In this document: positions 9,142 to 17,720 of the stretch, one piece after another
Layout of the letters: each line of letters starts with the position of its first letter
Position numbering within the stretch: position 1 is the first letter of the stretch
DNA from: Erythrobacter sp. BLCC-B19
GTDB lineage: Bacteria > Pseudomonadota > Alphaproteobacteria > Sphingomonadales > Sphingomonadaceae
DNA: 64,000 nucleotides
Assembly: GCF_028621955.1 (NCBI RefSeq)
Contig: NZ_CP117516.1
Location: forward strand, 1,014,001-1,078,000
Reading direction: 5' to 3'
Notes under the pieces: generated by a model
What the model was told of the DNA's origin: nothing
Seen by the model: only the letters and a program-made list of their open reading frames with translations
Database searches by the model: none
Program-made: the position numbers and the translations under genes

Positions 9142-10455
9142 ATGATCGAGGCCGAGGAAGTCGCGCAGCTGAAGGCGCTGATGGAGTGGGAGGGGCGCCG
9201 CACCGCCGTGCCGGACGGCTTCCCGGTGCTGCCCGATATGCCCGCCGGCCGCTACACCAGCGCGGAATATTTCGCGCTCGAACAGCAGCACATCTTCCGC
9301 AAGAGCTGGCTGTTTGCCGGCCATCTCGACGAAATTCCCGAACCCGGCTGCTATATGCGCTGGCACAATGCGGGCGATCCGATCGTCATCGTCCACGGCA
9401 TGGACGGGGTGGTGCGCGCCTTCCACAACACCTGCCGCCACAGAGGCGCGCCGGTGGTCACCGAAGACCGCGGCAAATCCAGCCGGTTGATGTGCGGCTA
9501 TCACAACTGGACCTACAAGACCGACGGGAGCCTCGTCGGCGTGCCCGAAAGGCGCGACTTCCCGGCCGATTTCGACATGAGCTGCCGGGGTCTCCTGCCG
9601 GTGCGCTGCGAGCTGTTTGGCAAGGTGATCTTCGTCAACTTCGATATGGAGGCGATGCCGCTGCTCGACTGGCTCGGCCCCATCGCCCGCGAGTGGGACG
9701 AGTTCGCCTTCGACCGGATCAGGCTGGCGGCGCGGCACAGCTTCGACCTCAAGTGCAACTGGAAGGTGGCAATGGAGGCCAACATGGAGGTCTACCATGT
9801 GCCCTTCATCCATCCCAACACGGTCGCCCCGCTGGTCGACAGTTCCCGCAACTACAACACCATCTATCCCAATGGCCACGCGCGGATGCTCGCCCCGCCG
9901 CCGCTTGCAACCGACCGCGAGCACGTGCGCGCGATCGACTCGCCGCCGGGCTGGCAGCAGATCGATACCGTCGGCGAGCTGGGCCGCACCTGCACCCAGA
10001 GCTACACCCTGTTCCCCAACTGGGTCAGCCCCTTGAGCAACTACTTTGTCCCGCCGCTGCTGTTCTGGCCCACGTCCCTCAACACCACCCGGCTGGAGCT
10101 GGTGACGATGGCACTCGACTGGGGCGACGCGCCCGCGCCCGACCTCTGGACCGTGCCCGATGCCAGCCAGCCGAACGGTCGCCAGATGAGCCCGATCATC
10201 CTCGAAGACACCCAGTTCGGCGAGGCGATCCAGCATTCGATGCAGGGCTCGGCCTTCCGCTCGGTGCCGCTGTCCTATCAGGAGGCGCGGATCTATTCGT
10301 TCCACCAGAGTCTCGACCGGATGATCGGCGCGGCCAATATTCCCGCGCATCTCCAGGTCGAACAGGTGATCGGGCCGGAGTGGGTGTGGCCCAATGATCC
10401 GCGCCGCGCGCAGATGTCGCGCGAGGCCGCACAGCCCCGCGAGGCGGCAGAGTGA
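9142..10455 (+). CDS. Rieske non-heme iron oxygenase, alpha subunit
   Basis: A 437-aa oxygenase component. The Rieske [2Fe-2S] ligands are C98-H100 and C118-H121 (CRH...CGYH). The mononuclear iron site is in NWKVAMEANMEVYHVPFIH, with H219 and H224. The family hydroxylates aromatic or alicyclic rings or performs O-demethylation with NADH-derived electrons. ATG 9142 follows an AGGGAGAGG ribosome site; the frame is open further upstream but without family sequence. No beta subunit, ferredoxin or reductase is adjacent, so it is probably an alpha-only type fed by partners encoded elsewhere. Confidence 0.9.
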   Translation: MIEAEEVAQLKALMEWEGRRTAVPDGFPVLPDMPAGRYTSAEYFALEQQHIFRKSWLFAGHLDEIPEPGCYMRWHNAGDPIVIVHGMDGVVRAFHNTCRHRGAPVVTEDRGKSSRLMCGYHNWTYKTDGSLVGVPERRDFPADFDMSCRGLLPVRCELFGKVIFVNFDMEAMPLLDWLGPIAREWDEFAFDRIRLAARHSFDLKCNWKVAMEANMEVYHVPFIHPNTVAPLVDSSRNYNTIYPNGHARMLAPPPLATDREHVRAIDSPPGWQQIDTVGELGRTCTQSYTLFPNWVSPLSNYFVPPLLFWPTSLNTTRLELVTMALDWGDAPAPDLWTVPDASQPNGRQMSPIILEDTQFGEAIQHSMQGSAFRSVPLSYQEARIYSFHQSLDRMIGAANIPAHLQVEQVIGPEWVWPNDPRRAQMSREAAQPREAAE

Positions 10456-10506
10456 CGTTACGGCTTTGCTGCGTTCGGCCCGCTTTGACAGCGGGGTGTG
10501 GCGCAA

Positions 10507-10535
10507 TTGTCGCAGTTTCGCCGGGTCACTATCGC
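10507..10535 (+). promoter_or_regulatory. Candidate promoter of the TonB-dependent receptor gene
   Basis: In the 211-bp gap before the receptor, TTGTCG (10507-10512) and TATCGC (10530-10535) are separated by 17 bp. They resemble the weak alphaproteobacterial -35/-10 pattern. A second TTGACA at 10485-10490 has no matching -10. The predicted leader would be about 125 nt. This was called by eye only. Confidence 0.3.
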
Positions 10536-10666
10536 TTTTGCTGATGGTGCGCTCGCCGCATGAACATACACCTGCACACCATACCGAAAGGCGTGAGGAG
10601 ACACGCCCGAGGGTTGGGGAAACCAGGGCACGCGGGGGAGCCGCGGCCCGATGGGGAGAGAGAACC

Positions 10667-13114
10667 ATGAACACACTTCGTGCCCGATTTGCGTGCGCAA
10701 CCCGTGCCTCCGGAATGCGCCGTGCCCTGCTGTGCGGCGCCGCGCTGAGCGGCCTCGCTGCGATGCCGTCTGCCGCCTATGCGCAGGATGCCGATGAAAG
10801 CGCTGACGCGCCCGAGGAAGATCGCGTGATCGTCGTGCAGGCCCGCCGCCAGAACGAGAGCCTTCAGGAAGTCCCTGTCACCGTCACCGCGATCGGCGGC
10901 GAGACGCTCCAGCGCTTCAACATCGACCAGGTCGCCGACGTCACCAGCCGCGTGCCCACCTTGAACGTGCAGGTCGGCGGCTCGGGCTCGGGCGGCCAGC
11001 TGAGCTTGCGCGGTGTGGGCTCGTCGAACATCTCGGCGGCGTTCGATTCCGCGGTGGCCTTCGAATATGACGGTGTGGTCGTCTCGACCATGCGCATGGT
11101 GCAGGCCGGCTTCTTCGACGTCGAGCAGATCGACGTGCTGCGCGGCCCGCAATCGCTGTTCTTCGGCAAGTCGGCCACCGCGGGCGTGCTGTCGCTGCGC
11201 TCGGCCAACCCGACCTCCGACTGGGAAGTCGGGATGCGCGCCAACTACGAATTCGAAGAGAAGGGCTACCTCCTCAACGGCTATATCTCCGGCCCGCTGA
11301 CCGACACGCTCGGCATCCGTCTGGCCGCGCAGTTCAACGACATCGACGAATTCCAGCTGGCCCAGCCGGGATCGCCCGCGGTCAACCAGAAGCGTGGCCT
11401 GACCGACTTCATCGGCCGCCTGACGCTCGACTGGCAGCCCTCGGATATGTTTCGCGCCAACTTCAAGCTGCAATACACCAAGCATGAAAATGACGGCGCG
11501 CTGGGCACCGGCGAAGTCTCGTGCGGCGCGAACGGCGTGGCCGATCCGATCTTCCTGCTCCAGGGGGCGGTGCAGCTGCCCGCGGGCTACAACTGCAACG
11601 TCTATGACGAGCTCTACTACTTCACCGACACCGCCGCCCCGCTGGCCGGCGGCGTGCCGACCCCGTCGAAGGCCGCTGGCCGCAACGGCGTGCCTTTCGG
11701 CGAGACCGACATCTGGTTCGGCCGGTTGCAGTTCGAACTCGACCTCAGTGAAAAGCTCAAGCTGACCTCGGTCACGGGCCTGCTCAACATGAAGGCGGTC
11801 GACTTCGAGAGCTATTCCTACGGCGGCTTCATCCCCGGCCCCAACGGCACCCGCCTGCCGGGCGGCGCGGGATCGTCCGACCCGATCAACAACCTGGAAC
11901 AATACACCCAGGAACTGCGCCTGTCCTCGGACAATGACGGGCCGTTCAACTTCATGCTCGGCGCCTTCTACGAAGATCGCACGATCACCTTCGACACCTC
12001 GCAACAGGGCGTGAACATCTCGTTCCTCGGGCCTGACCCGGCGACTGGCTTCACCTATGACTGGGACAAGACCCACCTCACCAAGACCGAAGCCCTGTCG
12101 TTCTTCGGCAGCGTGATGTTCGACCTGACCGAACAGCTCGAACTGTCGGGCGGGATCCGCTGGACCGACGAGCAGAAGGTGCAGACCATCAGCGTGCCTT
12201 ACGTGCACACCTTCCTGCAGGGCCCCGCCTTCGTGCGGCCGGGCTTCTTCTCGGGCCCCATCAACTTTGCCGATGACAACTTCTCGCCCGAAGTGACCCT
12301 GAAGTATCAGGCGAGCGAGGACTTCAACGTCTTCGCCTCGTTCAAGACCGGCTTCAAGTCGGGCGGGATCGACAACTCCGCGCTGCCGTCGAACAGCCTT
12401 AGCCAGGCAGCGGCAAGCGGTGATTTCAGCTCGCTGATCTTCAAGTCGGAAGAAGCGATCGGCGGCGAAGTGGGCTTCAAGTCGCAGTTCAACAACCGCG
12501 ACGTGACCTTGAACGTCACCGCCTACCAATACGTGTTCAAGGATCTGCAGGTGCAGAACTTCAACGCGCAGACCATCCAGTTCGTCACCAGCAACGCGGG
12601 CGAACTGACCACCAAGGGCGTCGATCTCGAAGCCAAGTGGCGCACCCCGGTCGACGGGCTGAGCTTCTCGTCGAACATTTCCTACCTCGACGCGAAGTAC
12701 ACCGATGACTTCCTCCAGCCGGGCGGTCAGGGCGGCACCATCAACCTCAAGGGCCGTCGCGGCAGCCAGGCGCCCGAATGGTCGGGCAACGTCGCCGCCG
12801 ACTGGGCGATCCCGCTCAGCGACAGCCTCGAGCTGTTCTTGTCGGGCAACGCCGCCTACAATGATGGCTACATCACCGACGAAACCTCGCTGAACGACTT
12901 TGTTCAGGAGAGCTTCTGGATGTTCGATGCCAACGTCTCGATCGGCCACCCGGACGGCAACTGGAAGCTGTCGCTGGTCGGCCAGAACCTCAGCGACAAG
13001 ATCATCGTCATCACCAGCGGCGGGCGTCCGTTCCTGTCGCCGACCGGGGACGACATCTTCCTGACACAGAACCGCGGCCGTCAGGTGTTTGCGGAAGTCA
13101 GCTTCCGCTTCTGA
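10667..13114 (+). CDS. TonB-dependent outer-membrane receptor
   Basis: An 815-aa outer-membrane protein. The signal peptide ends at AYA-QD (about residue 39). A TonB-box-like EDRVIVV (about 51-57) is followed by the plug domain (VPVTVTAIGGETL to VLRGPQSLFFGKSATAGVL, about 65-175) and a 22-strand barrel ending in the C-terminal aromatic FAEVSFRF. Sphingomonad receptors of this type take up bulky hydrophobic compounds or oligosaccharides. Its position between two Rieske oxygenase genes suggests it imports their substrate. The GGGGAGAGAG ribosome site fixes the start. A strong terminator follows. Confidence 0.92.
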   Translation: MNTLRARFACATRASGMRRALLCGAALSGLAAMPSAAYAQDADESADAPEEDRVIVVQARRQNESLQEVPVTVTAIGGETLQRFNIDQVADVTSRVPTLNVQVGGSGSGGQLSLRGVGSSNISAAFDSAVAFEYDGVVVSTMRMVQAGFFDVEQIDVLRGPQSLFFGKSATAGVLSLRSANPTSDWEVGMRANYEFEEKGYLLNGYISGPLTDTLGIRLAAQFNDIDEFQLAQPGSPAVNQKRGLTDFIGRLTLDWQPSDMFRANFKLQYTKHENDGALGTGEVSCGANGVADPIFLLQGAVQLPAGYNCNVYDELYYFTDTAAPLAGGVPTPSKAAGRNGVPFGETDIWFGRLQFELDLSEKLKLTSVTGLLNMKAVDFESYSYGGFIPGPNGTRLPGGAGSSDPINNLEQYTQELRLSSDNDGPFNFMLGAFYEDRTITFDTSQQGVNISFLGPDPATGFTYDWDKTHLTKTEALSFFGSVMFDLTEQLELSGGIRWTDEQKVQTISVPYVHTFLQGPAFVRPGFFSGPINFADDNFSPEVTLKYQASEDFNVFASFKTGFKSGGIDNSALPSNSLSQAAASGDFSSLIFKSEEAIGGEVGFKSQFNNRDVTLNVTAYQYVFKDLQVQNFNAQTIQFVTSNAGELTTKGVDLEAKWRTPVDGLSFSSNISYLDAKYTDDFLQPGGQGGTINLKGRRGSQAPEWSGNVAADWAIPLSDSLELFLSGNAAYNDGYITDETSLNDFVQESFWMFDANVSIGHPDGNWKLSLVGQNLSDKIIVITSGGRPFLSPTGDDIFLTQNRGRQVFAEVSFRF

Positions 13115-13137
13115 CCGGGTTCAACAGGGGAACATGG

Positions 13138-13167
13138 GGGGCGGGCCAGCGATGGCTCGCCCCTTTT
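13138..13167 (+). terminator. Rho-independent terminator after the TonB receptor
   Basis: A ten-base-pair stem (13138-13147 with 13154-13163, one G-T wobble) encloses a 6-nt loop and is followed by TTTT. It lies 24 bp after the receptor stop. It separates the receptor transcript from the next Rieske gene, which has its own upstream element. Confidence 0.8.
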
Positions 13168-13187
13168 GCTTGGGCCGGCTTGCTTTG

Positions 13188-13229
13188 CCAAAAGTGATCA
13201 TTGCCGTGACCTGCGCGAAGGCGGATGCT
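13188..13229 (+). promoter_or_regulatory. Shared upstream element and candidate promoter of the second Rieske gene
   Basis: CCAAAAGTG (13188-13196) abuts ATCATTGCCG, whose TTGCCG (13201-13206) could be a -35. GATGCT lies 17 bp further (13224-13229). The same arrangement occurs at 28724 and, more weakly, at 31127, which suggests a common activator-dependent promoter class. Confidence 0.4.
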
Positions 13230-13260
13230 GCCCTGCAAAAGACATCTGGGAGGAACGGCA

Positions 13261-14490
13261 ATGTCACGCGAAACGCTGGTCGAAATGACCCGCAATCTGG
13301 TCGCCCACGGTGCGGCCGACACGATGGAATATGCCGACGAGGTCGTGCGTGTGCCCGCCAGCGCCTACACCGACCCGGACGTGTTCGAGACCGAGAAGAA
13401 GCAGATCTTCCGCCGCCTGCCGCTGATGGTCGCCCCTTCGTGCGAGCTGGCGAATGTGGGCGACTTCAAGGCGATGGACATCTGCGGCGTGCCGCTGCTT
13501 TTGAGCCGCCAGAAGGACGGCAGCATGGGCGCCTTCCTCAATATGTGCACCCATCGCGGCAATCCTCTGGCCGCCGGCTGCGGCAATGCCAGCCGCTTCA
13601 CTTGCGGCTATCACGGCTGGACCTTCAAGGCCGATGGCGACCTCATCGGTGTCGCCAGCCCGCAGGATTTCGGCAAGATCGACAAGAGCCAGCACTGCCT
13701 CACCAAGTTCCCGGTCTACGAGAACGCGGGCCTGATCTGGGTGACGCTCGATCCCCATTCCAAGCTCAGCATCGCGGACTATCTGTGCGGCTATGACGAG
13801 CTTCTGAAGGCCTTCGAATTCGAAGGCTGGACGCTGTTCTCGCAGCGCACGCTCGCCGGGCCGAACTGGAAGACGGCCTATGACGGCTATCTCGATTTCT
13901 ACCACTTGCCCGTGCTCCACAAGGACACCTTCGGCGCCGATTTCTACAACCGCGCCAACTACTTCGCCTTCGGCCCGCACCAGCGCCTCAGCACCCCGTC
14001 GAAGTTCGCGATCAAGGTGCAGGGGGACGACGACCAGCAGATGGACCTCGAAGCCATGGCCGACGACGAACTGCCGCAGGAAGTGCTGGTGCAGGGCGTG
14101 TGGACGATCTTCCCGCACATCTCGATCGCCAGCTTCTACGGCGGCGGCCAGCGCGGGGCGATGATCAGCCAACTGTTCCCGGGCGACACAGTGGGCGAGA
14201 GCTATACCACCCAGTTCTACGTCATGGAAAACCAGCCCGAGACCCCGGAGCAGGTCCAGGCCGCGCACGACCAGTTCAACTTCCTCGAAATCGTTGTGCG
14301 CGACGAGGATTACGCCACCGGCAAGCGCCAGCAGCAGGCCTTGGCGTCAGGGCTGATGAAGGAAGTGCTGTTCGGCAAGAACGAGAAGGGCGGCCAGGTG
14401 TTTCACCAGTGGGTGAAGCGCCTCGTGGACGCCAGCGACGATGATCTGGTCGAGATTTTCGCACAGGAACACCGGCAGGCGGCGGAGTAG
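13261..14490 (+). CDS. Rieske non-heme iron oxygenase, alpha subunit
   Basis: A 409-aa oxygenase component. The Rieske ligands are C96-H98 and C115-H118 (CTH...CGYH). The catalytic iron ligands are in NWKTAYDGYLDFYHLPVLH (H215, H220), with an acidic bridge residue close by. It is clearly divergent from the oxygenase at 9.1 kb, so it is not a recent duplicate. It probably performs a separate hydroxylation in the same pathway. ATG 13261 follows GGGAGGAA; an earlier ATG gives an atypical leader. No reductase or ferredoxin gene is adjacent. Confidence 0.9.
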   Translation: MSRETLVEMTRNLVAHGAADTMEYADEVVRVPASAYTDPDVFETEKKQIFRRLPLMVAPSCELANVGDFKAMDICGVPLLLSRQKDGSMGAFLNMCTHRGNPLAAGCGNASRFTCGYHGWTFKADGDLIGVASPQDFGKIDKSQHCLTKFPVYENAGLIWVTLDPHSKLSIADYLCGYDELLKAFEFEGWTLFSQRTLAGPNWKTAYDGYLDFYHLPVLHKDTFGADFYNRANYFAFGPHQRLSTPSKFAIKVQGDDDQQMDLEAMADDELPQEVLVQGVWTIFPHISIASFYGGGQRGAMISQLFPGDTVGESYTTQFYVMENQPETPEQVQAAHDQFNFLEIVVRDEDYATGKRQQQALASGLMKEVLFGKNEKGGQVFHQWVKRLVDASDDDLVEIFAQEHRQAAE

Positions 14491-14509
14491 GCCGCTTTCC
14501 CACCCCCGA

Positions 14510-14575
14510 CCCCTCCCGCAATCGGGAGGGGAGGTAATTCGCGCCACCCAATCCCCCTCCCGCTTGCGGGAGGGG
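14510..14575. repeat. Tandem pair of CCCCTCCCG hairpins between convergent genes
   Basis: Two similar palindromes lie side by side. Stem CCCCTCCCG (14510-14518) pairs with 14523-14531. A ten-base stem, 14554-14563, pairs with 14566-14575. Both arms are pyrimidine-rich and neither has a clean T-tract. They fill the 107-bp gap between the second Rieske gene and the NmrA-like gene. They could act as a bidirectional terminator, and also look like a mobile or dispersed palindromic repeat. Confidence 0.6.
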
Positions 14576-14597
14576 TTAGGGGTGGGGCCGGGTTAGA

Positions 14598-15545
14598 TCA
14601 CCCGAAGGCCGGGCGATAATTGCTCTCGCCCCAATCCTGCGCCTTGGTCCATTCGCCCATCGTCTGAAGCTTGCCCTCAAGCTCAGGGAAGCGTTCGTAG
14701 ACGTGGTCCATGTCGACCGCGAAGGGTTTGGTGGGGGCGGTGTTGTTGTATTCGTAGAAGTCCTCGATCCCCTTGGCGAAGGTCTCGCGCATTTCGGCGG
14801 GCATCGAATCCCCAGCAGCTTCGACGAGGTAGCGGCCGAACTCCGCGGGCGAGCAGGGGTCGTATGTGATCTCCTTGCCCAGCGCATCGGACAGACACTG
14901 CGTCACCTGCTTGCCGACCAGCCGCTCAGGGCCGCCGATGTTGAGCCAGGCGCCTTCCATGTCGGGCCGTTCGAGGCTCGCCAGCATGAACCGCGCGACA
15001 TCGTCGAGGCTGATCCAGTTGGCTTCCAGATTGGGGTTGTGGGGGTACACATAGCGCCCCTCATTGACGATGAAGGGCCGCGCCCAATTGGTCAGCAGGT
15101 TGTCCATGAACAGCACGCTGCCGAACACCGTTCCCGGCGCGCCGGAGCGCCACAGGGCGTTGATGCCCTTGGTGTTCTCACCATAGGTGAAGGGATCGCC
15201 GGGCTTGTCGGGGATCCAGCTCGAGGTGTTCCAGACCACGCGCTTGACGTTCAGATGCGCGGCGACCTTGCCGACTTCCCCGATCAGGTAGGCGCGGTCG
15301 GCACGGGCTTGCAGGGGGTGGGTGTAAAAGATGTAGTCGCTGCCCTCGAGCGCGGCCTCGAAGGTGGAGGTGTCGTAGAGGTCCATCGGCCGCACCTCGA
15401 CCCGCTCGACGCCCTCGACCGGCGCGCCTTCCAGCGCATCGGGGCGGCGCGAGATCGCGCGGACATCATACCCGGCGGCGAGCGCCTGACGCACCTGCGC
15501 AAGGCCTTGCCGCCCGCTTGCGCCGATCACTGTAACAAGTGCCAT
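14598..15545 (-). CDS. NmrA-like NAD(P)-binding oxidoreductase (atypical SDR)
   Basis: A 315-aa protein with the Rossmann motif GASGRQG at residues 8-14, followed by an NADP-favouring arginine pair (AISRRPDAL). The sequence NTSSWIPDKP sits where NmrA/phenylcoumaran-reductase-type proteins have active-site residues. The C-terminal half is helical and binds substrate in relatives. It may reduce an unsaturated or ether-linked intermediate. ATG 15545 is preceded by AGGGAGAGAG. It is divergent from the next reductase gene across 145 bp. Confidence 0.7.
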   Translation of the reverse strand: MALVTVIGASGRQGLAQVRQALAAGYDVRAISRRPDALEGAPVEGVERVEVRPMDLYDTSTFEAALEGSDYIFYTHPLQARADRAYLIGEVGKVAAHLNVKRVVWNTSSWIPDKPGDPFTYGENTKGINALWRSGAPGTVFGSVLFMDNLLTNWARPFIVNEGRYVYPHNPNLEANWISLDDVARFMLASLERPDMEGAWLNIGGPERLVGKQVTQCLSDALGKEITYDPCSPAEFGRYLVEAAGDSMPAEMRETFAKGIEDFYEYNNTAPTKPFAVDMDHVYERFPELEGKLQTMGEWTKAQDWGESNYRPAFG

Positions 15546-15690
15546 TGGTCTCTCTCCCTTATGTTGTGTGCTGGCGAGACTAGGTAGCCCCCTCGCCTGC
15601 CGCACCGCGCCAAAGTGATAGCCGGGCGGCCACCCGCCCCTAGCGAAAAGGCGAGGTTGCCGTAGCGGTCTGGGGGGCCATCAAACCGCC

Positions 15691-16692
15691 ATGGACAACC
15701 GCATCTGGCGCATCGCGCGCCGCCCCGAGGGCACCGATTTCGCCGCCGCGCTGGCGCTGGAGCACACCGCGCTCGCCCCGCTGGCGATGGGCGAGATCCG
15801 CATCCGCAACACCCACCTGTCGATGGACGCAGGCACCCGGATGTGGCTCTCCGACCGCGAGGACGGCTATCAGCCGCCGCTGCCCGTGGGCGGGCCGATG
15901 ACGGGCCTTGTGCTCGGCGAGGTGATCGAGAGCCGGGCCGAGGGTTTCGCCGAGGGCGATCTGGTGCGCGCCTTCGGGCAGTGGGCCGACATCAGCACGG
16001 TCGATGCGGTCATGTCGGGCGCGCTGCTGCTTGATCCCACCGTCGCTGACCGGCGTGCGTGGTTCGGGCCGCTGGGCATGAACGGGTGGACCGCGCTGTG
16101 GGGCATCGAGCAGACCGGCGCTGCGCAAACGGGCGAGCGGGTGCTGGTCTCCGCCGCTGCCGGGGCGACCGGCATCCTCGCGGTGCAGATCGCCAGATTG
16201 CTCGGCTGCGAGGCATGGGGCATCGCGGGCGGCGCAGCGAAATGCGCTTACCTGACGGAGGAATTGGGGATTGCCGGGGCGGTCGATTACAAATCGGGTG
16301 ATCTGGCCGGGCAACTCGATGCAGCAGGCGGCTTCGATGTCTATTTCGACAATGTCGGAGGCCCGTTGCTCGATGCGGTGCTCACCCGCATGAACCACTA
16401 TGGCCGGATCGCGGTGTGCGGATTGCTGGCGGACTACACCGCAGGCACCCGCACCGCCCCCAAGGAATTCGATCAGGTGCTGATGCGCCGCCTGCGGATC
16501 GAGGGCTTCTTCTCGCCCGACTTCATGCACGAAGGCCCAACCCTCACCCGCCGCCTGCGCGAATGGACCGAAGGCGGCGATCTGGTGATGCCTTACGATG
16601 TGACGCACGGCCTCGAAAACACCCTCACCGCCTATGCCAAGCTGTTCAATGGCGCGAATATCGGCAAGGTGATCGTGGAGCTTGAACCATGA
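15691..16692 (+). CDS. NADP-dependent oxidoreductase, CurA/LTB4DH-type medium-chain reductase
   Basis: A 333-aa zinc-independent MDR protein. The N-terminal segment has the family pattern NTHLSMDAGTRMWL. The nucleotide loop is SAAAGATG (about 151-158), followed by GIAGGAAKCAYLTEELG and DVYFDNVGG, the diagnostic LTB4DH/CurA block. It probably reduces the double bond of an alpha,beta-unsaturated ketone or CoA ester. It is one of three paralogues in the window. No SD-like sequence lies close to the ATG, so a very short leader is possible. It overlaps the next ATG by 4 nt (ATGA). Confidence 0.8.
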   Translation: MDNRIWRIARRPEGTDFAAALALEHTALAPLAMGEIRIRNTHLSMDAGTRMWLSDREDGYQPPLPVGGPMTGLVLGEVIESRAEGFAEGDLVRAFGQWADISTVDAVMSGALLLDPTVADRRAWFGPLGMNGWTALWGIEQTGAAQTGERVLVSAAAGATGILAVQIARLLGCEAWGIAGGAAKCAYLTEELGIAGAVDYKSGDLAGQLDAAGGFDVYFDNVGGPLLDAVLTRMNHYGRIAVCGLLADYTAGTRTAPKEFDQVLMRRLRIEGFFSPDFMHEGPTLTRRLREWTEGGDLVMPYDVTHGLENTLTAYAKLFNGANIGKVIVELEP

Positions 16693-17228
16693 CCGGCACC
16701 CTGGAAGACCGCGAGGCGATCCGCGACATTCTTGCCGCCTATGCCCACGCCATCGACCGGCGGCGCTGGGGGATGATGGAGCGCCTGTTCCACGCGGACG
16801 CTACCTTCCGCTTCGGGATGATCGAGGGCGATTGGCGCGGCTTCGTCGATCAGGCCCGCGCGGTGATTGACCCCTGCCTCGCGACCCAGCACCAGCTTGG
16901 CCAAACGGTGTTCGGCTTTGACGGCGACACCATCTGCCACACCGAAACTTACATGACCGCGATGCACACCATCCCCTCCGGCTACCCGCTGGCGGCGGTG
17001 TTCCCCGACAAGGGCGTGATCTACTCGGCGATCGTCGCAGGGCGCTATGTCGACCGGTTCGAGAAGCGGGCAGGAGAATGGCGCATCGCCCAGCGCACGG
17101 GGCTTTACGACTGGCGCGAGTTCCGGGTGGTGGAGGGCGTCGACCTCTCCGACACGCCCGAGGGCGCGGCGGGATACCACGACGAGCGCGATCCCTCGAC
17201 CGCGGCGGTGAGGCGGTGGCTCGGCTAA
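16689..17228 (+). CDS. SnoaL/NTF2-like small protein
   Basis: A 179-aa protein of the SnoaL-like (ring-hydroxylating beta-subunit-like) fold. The N-terminal helix is EDREAIRDILAAYAHAID, followed by RLFHADATFRFG. GRYVDRFEKRAGEWRIAQRTGLYDWRE is the typical paired C-terminal strands. Such proteins act as small hydratases, isomerases or cyclases, or as oxygenase small subunits. It is co-translated with the upstream reductase. The stop interlocks with that of the convergent thioesterase (CTAA). Confidence 0.75.
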   Translation: MTGTLEDREAIRDILAAYAHAIDRRRWGMMERLFHADATFRFGMIEGDWRGFVDQARAVIDPCLATQHQLGQTVFGFDGDTICHTETYMTAMHTIPSGYPLAAVFPDKGVIYSAIVAGRYVDRFEKRAGEWRIAQRTGLYDWREFRVVEGVDLSDTPEGAAGYHDERDPSTAAVRRWLG

Positions 17229-17638
17229 GGCCGCTTGATCGCAAATACCCCACTCATCGTCGCCACCTGCTCCTCGCCGCGCCACACCCCGCCCGAGGTG
17301 TAGGCCGTGCGCCCGCCCAGCCGATCAATCCGCACGCGCGCTTCCAACCAGTCGCCCAGCTTTGCGCCCGCGAGATAATTGACCGTCAGCGTCACGGTGG
17401 ACGGGGCGAGCCGGGGGCGCTCGGCATCATACACGGCGTGCGAAAGCGCCACATCGGCGAAGGTCGAAATCACCCCGCCGTGGGCGGCGTCCTGGTAGTT
17501 GATGTGGTGCGGGCAGACAGCCAAGCCCACCACGCGCACCCCGCCCACCGCTGGCCCCAGATAGTAAGGCCCGCCGTGGTCGAGAAAGCCGGGCGTGAAG
17601 CCGGCGGGTTCGAAGCCTTGAGGTATCGCCATCCGCAC
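17225..17638 (-). CDS. PaaI-family hotdog thioesterase
   Basis: A 137-aa hotdog-fold protein. The active-site block INYQDAAHGGVISTFADVALSHAV has the HGG and D typical of PaaI/4-hydroxybenzoyl-CoA thioesterases, followed by TVTLTVNYLAGAKLGDWLEA. It probably releases CoA from a stalled or aryl/alkyl-CoA intermediate. A second in-frame ATG at 17632 is an equally reasonable start. It lies back to back with the CoA ligase, so CoA loading and unloading functions are adjacent. Confidence 0.8.
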   Translation of the reverse strand: MRMAIPQGFEPAGFTPGFLDHGGPYYLGPAVGGVRVVGLAVCPHHINYQDAAHGGVISTFADVALSHAVYDAERPRLAPSTVTLTVNYLAGAKLGDWLEARVRIDRLGGRTAYTSGGVWRGEEQVATMSGVFAIKRP

Positions 17639-17720
17639 ACCCTACCCCGCCGCGCGACGCTTCGCCCGCTATGAATTGTGCCAATGACACGGCCCCCGGC
17701 GCGGGCTATCCCCTCGCCCC

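Noticed and set aside
10485..10490. TTGACA as the -35 of the TonB receptor promoter
   Set aside because: No acceptable -10 occurs at 16-18 bp. TTGTCG at 10507 has a better partner.
8233..10674. A very long minus-strand open frame (over 800 codons) covering the SDR and the whole Rieske gene
   Set aside because: Only the last 260 codons carry SDR sequence. The rest is antisense to a clear Rieske oxygenase and shows low-complexity, His/Arg-rich shadow composition common in GC-rich DNA.
10529..12949. An 800-codon minus-strand frame opposite the TonB receptor
   Set aside because: It is the mirror of the receptor's codon pattern, has no recognisable domain, and the receptor on the plus strand is complete with signal peptide and barrel end.
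14510..14575. CRISPR-like repeats at the paired CCCCTCCCG hairpins
   Set aside because: Only two unequal palindromes with no regular spacers and no cas genes in the window.
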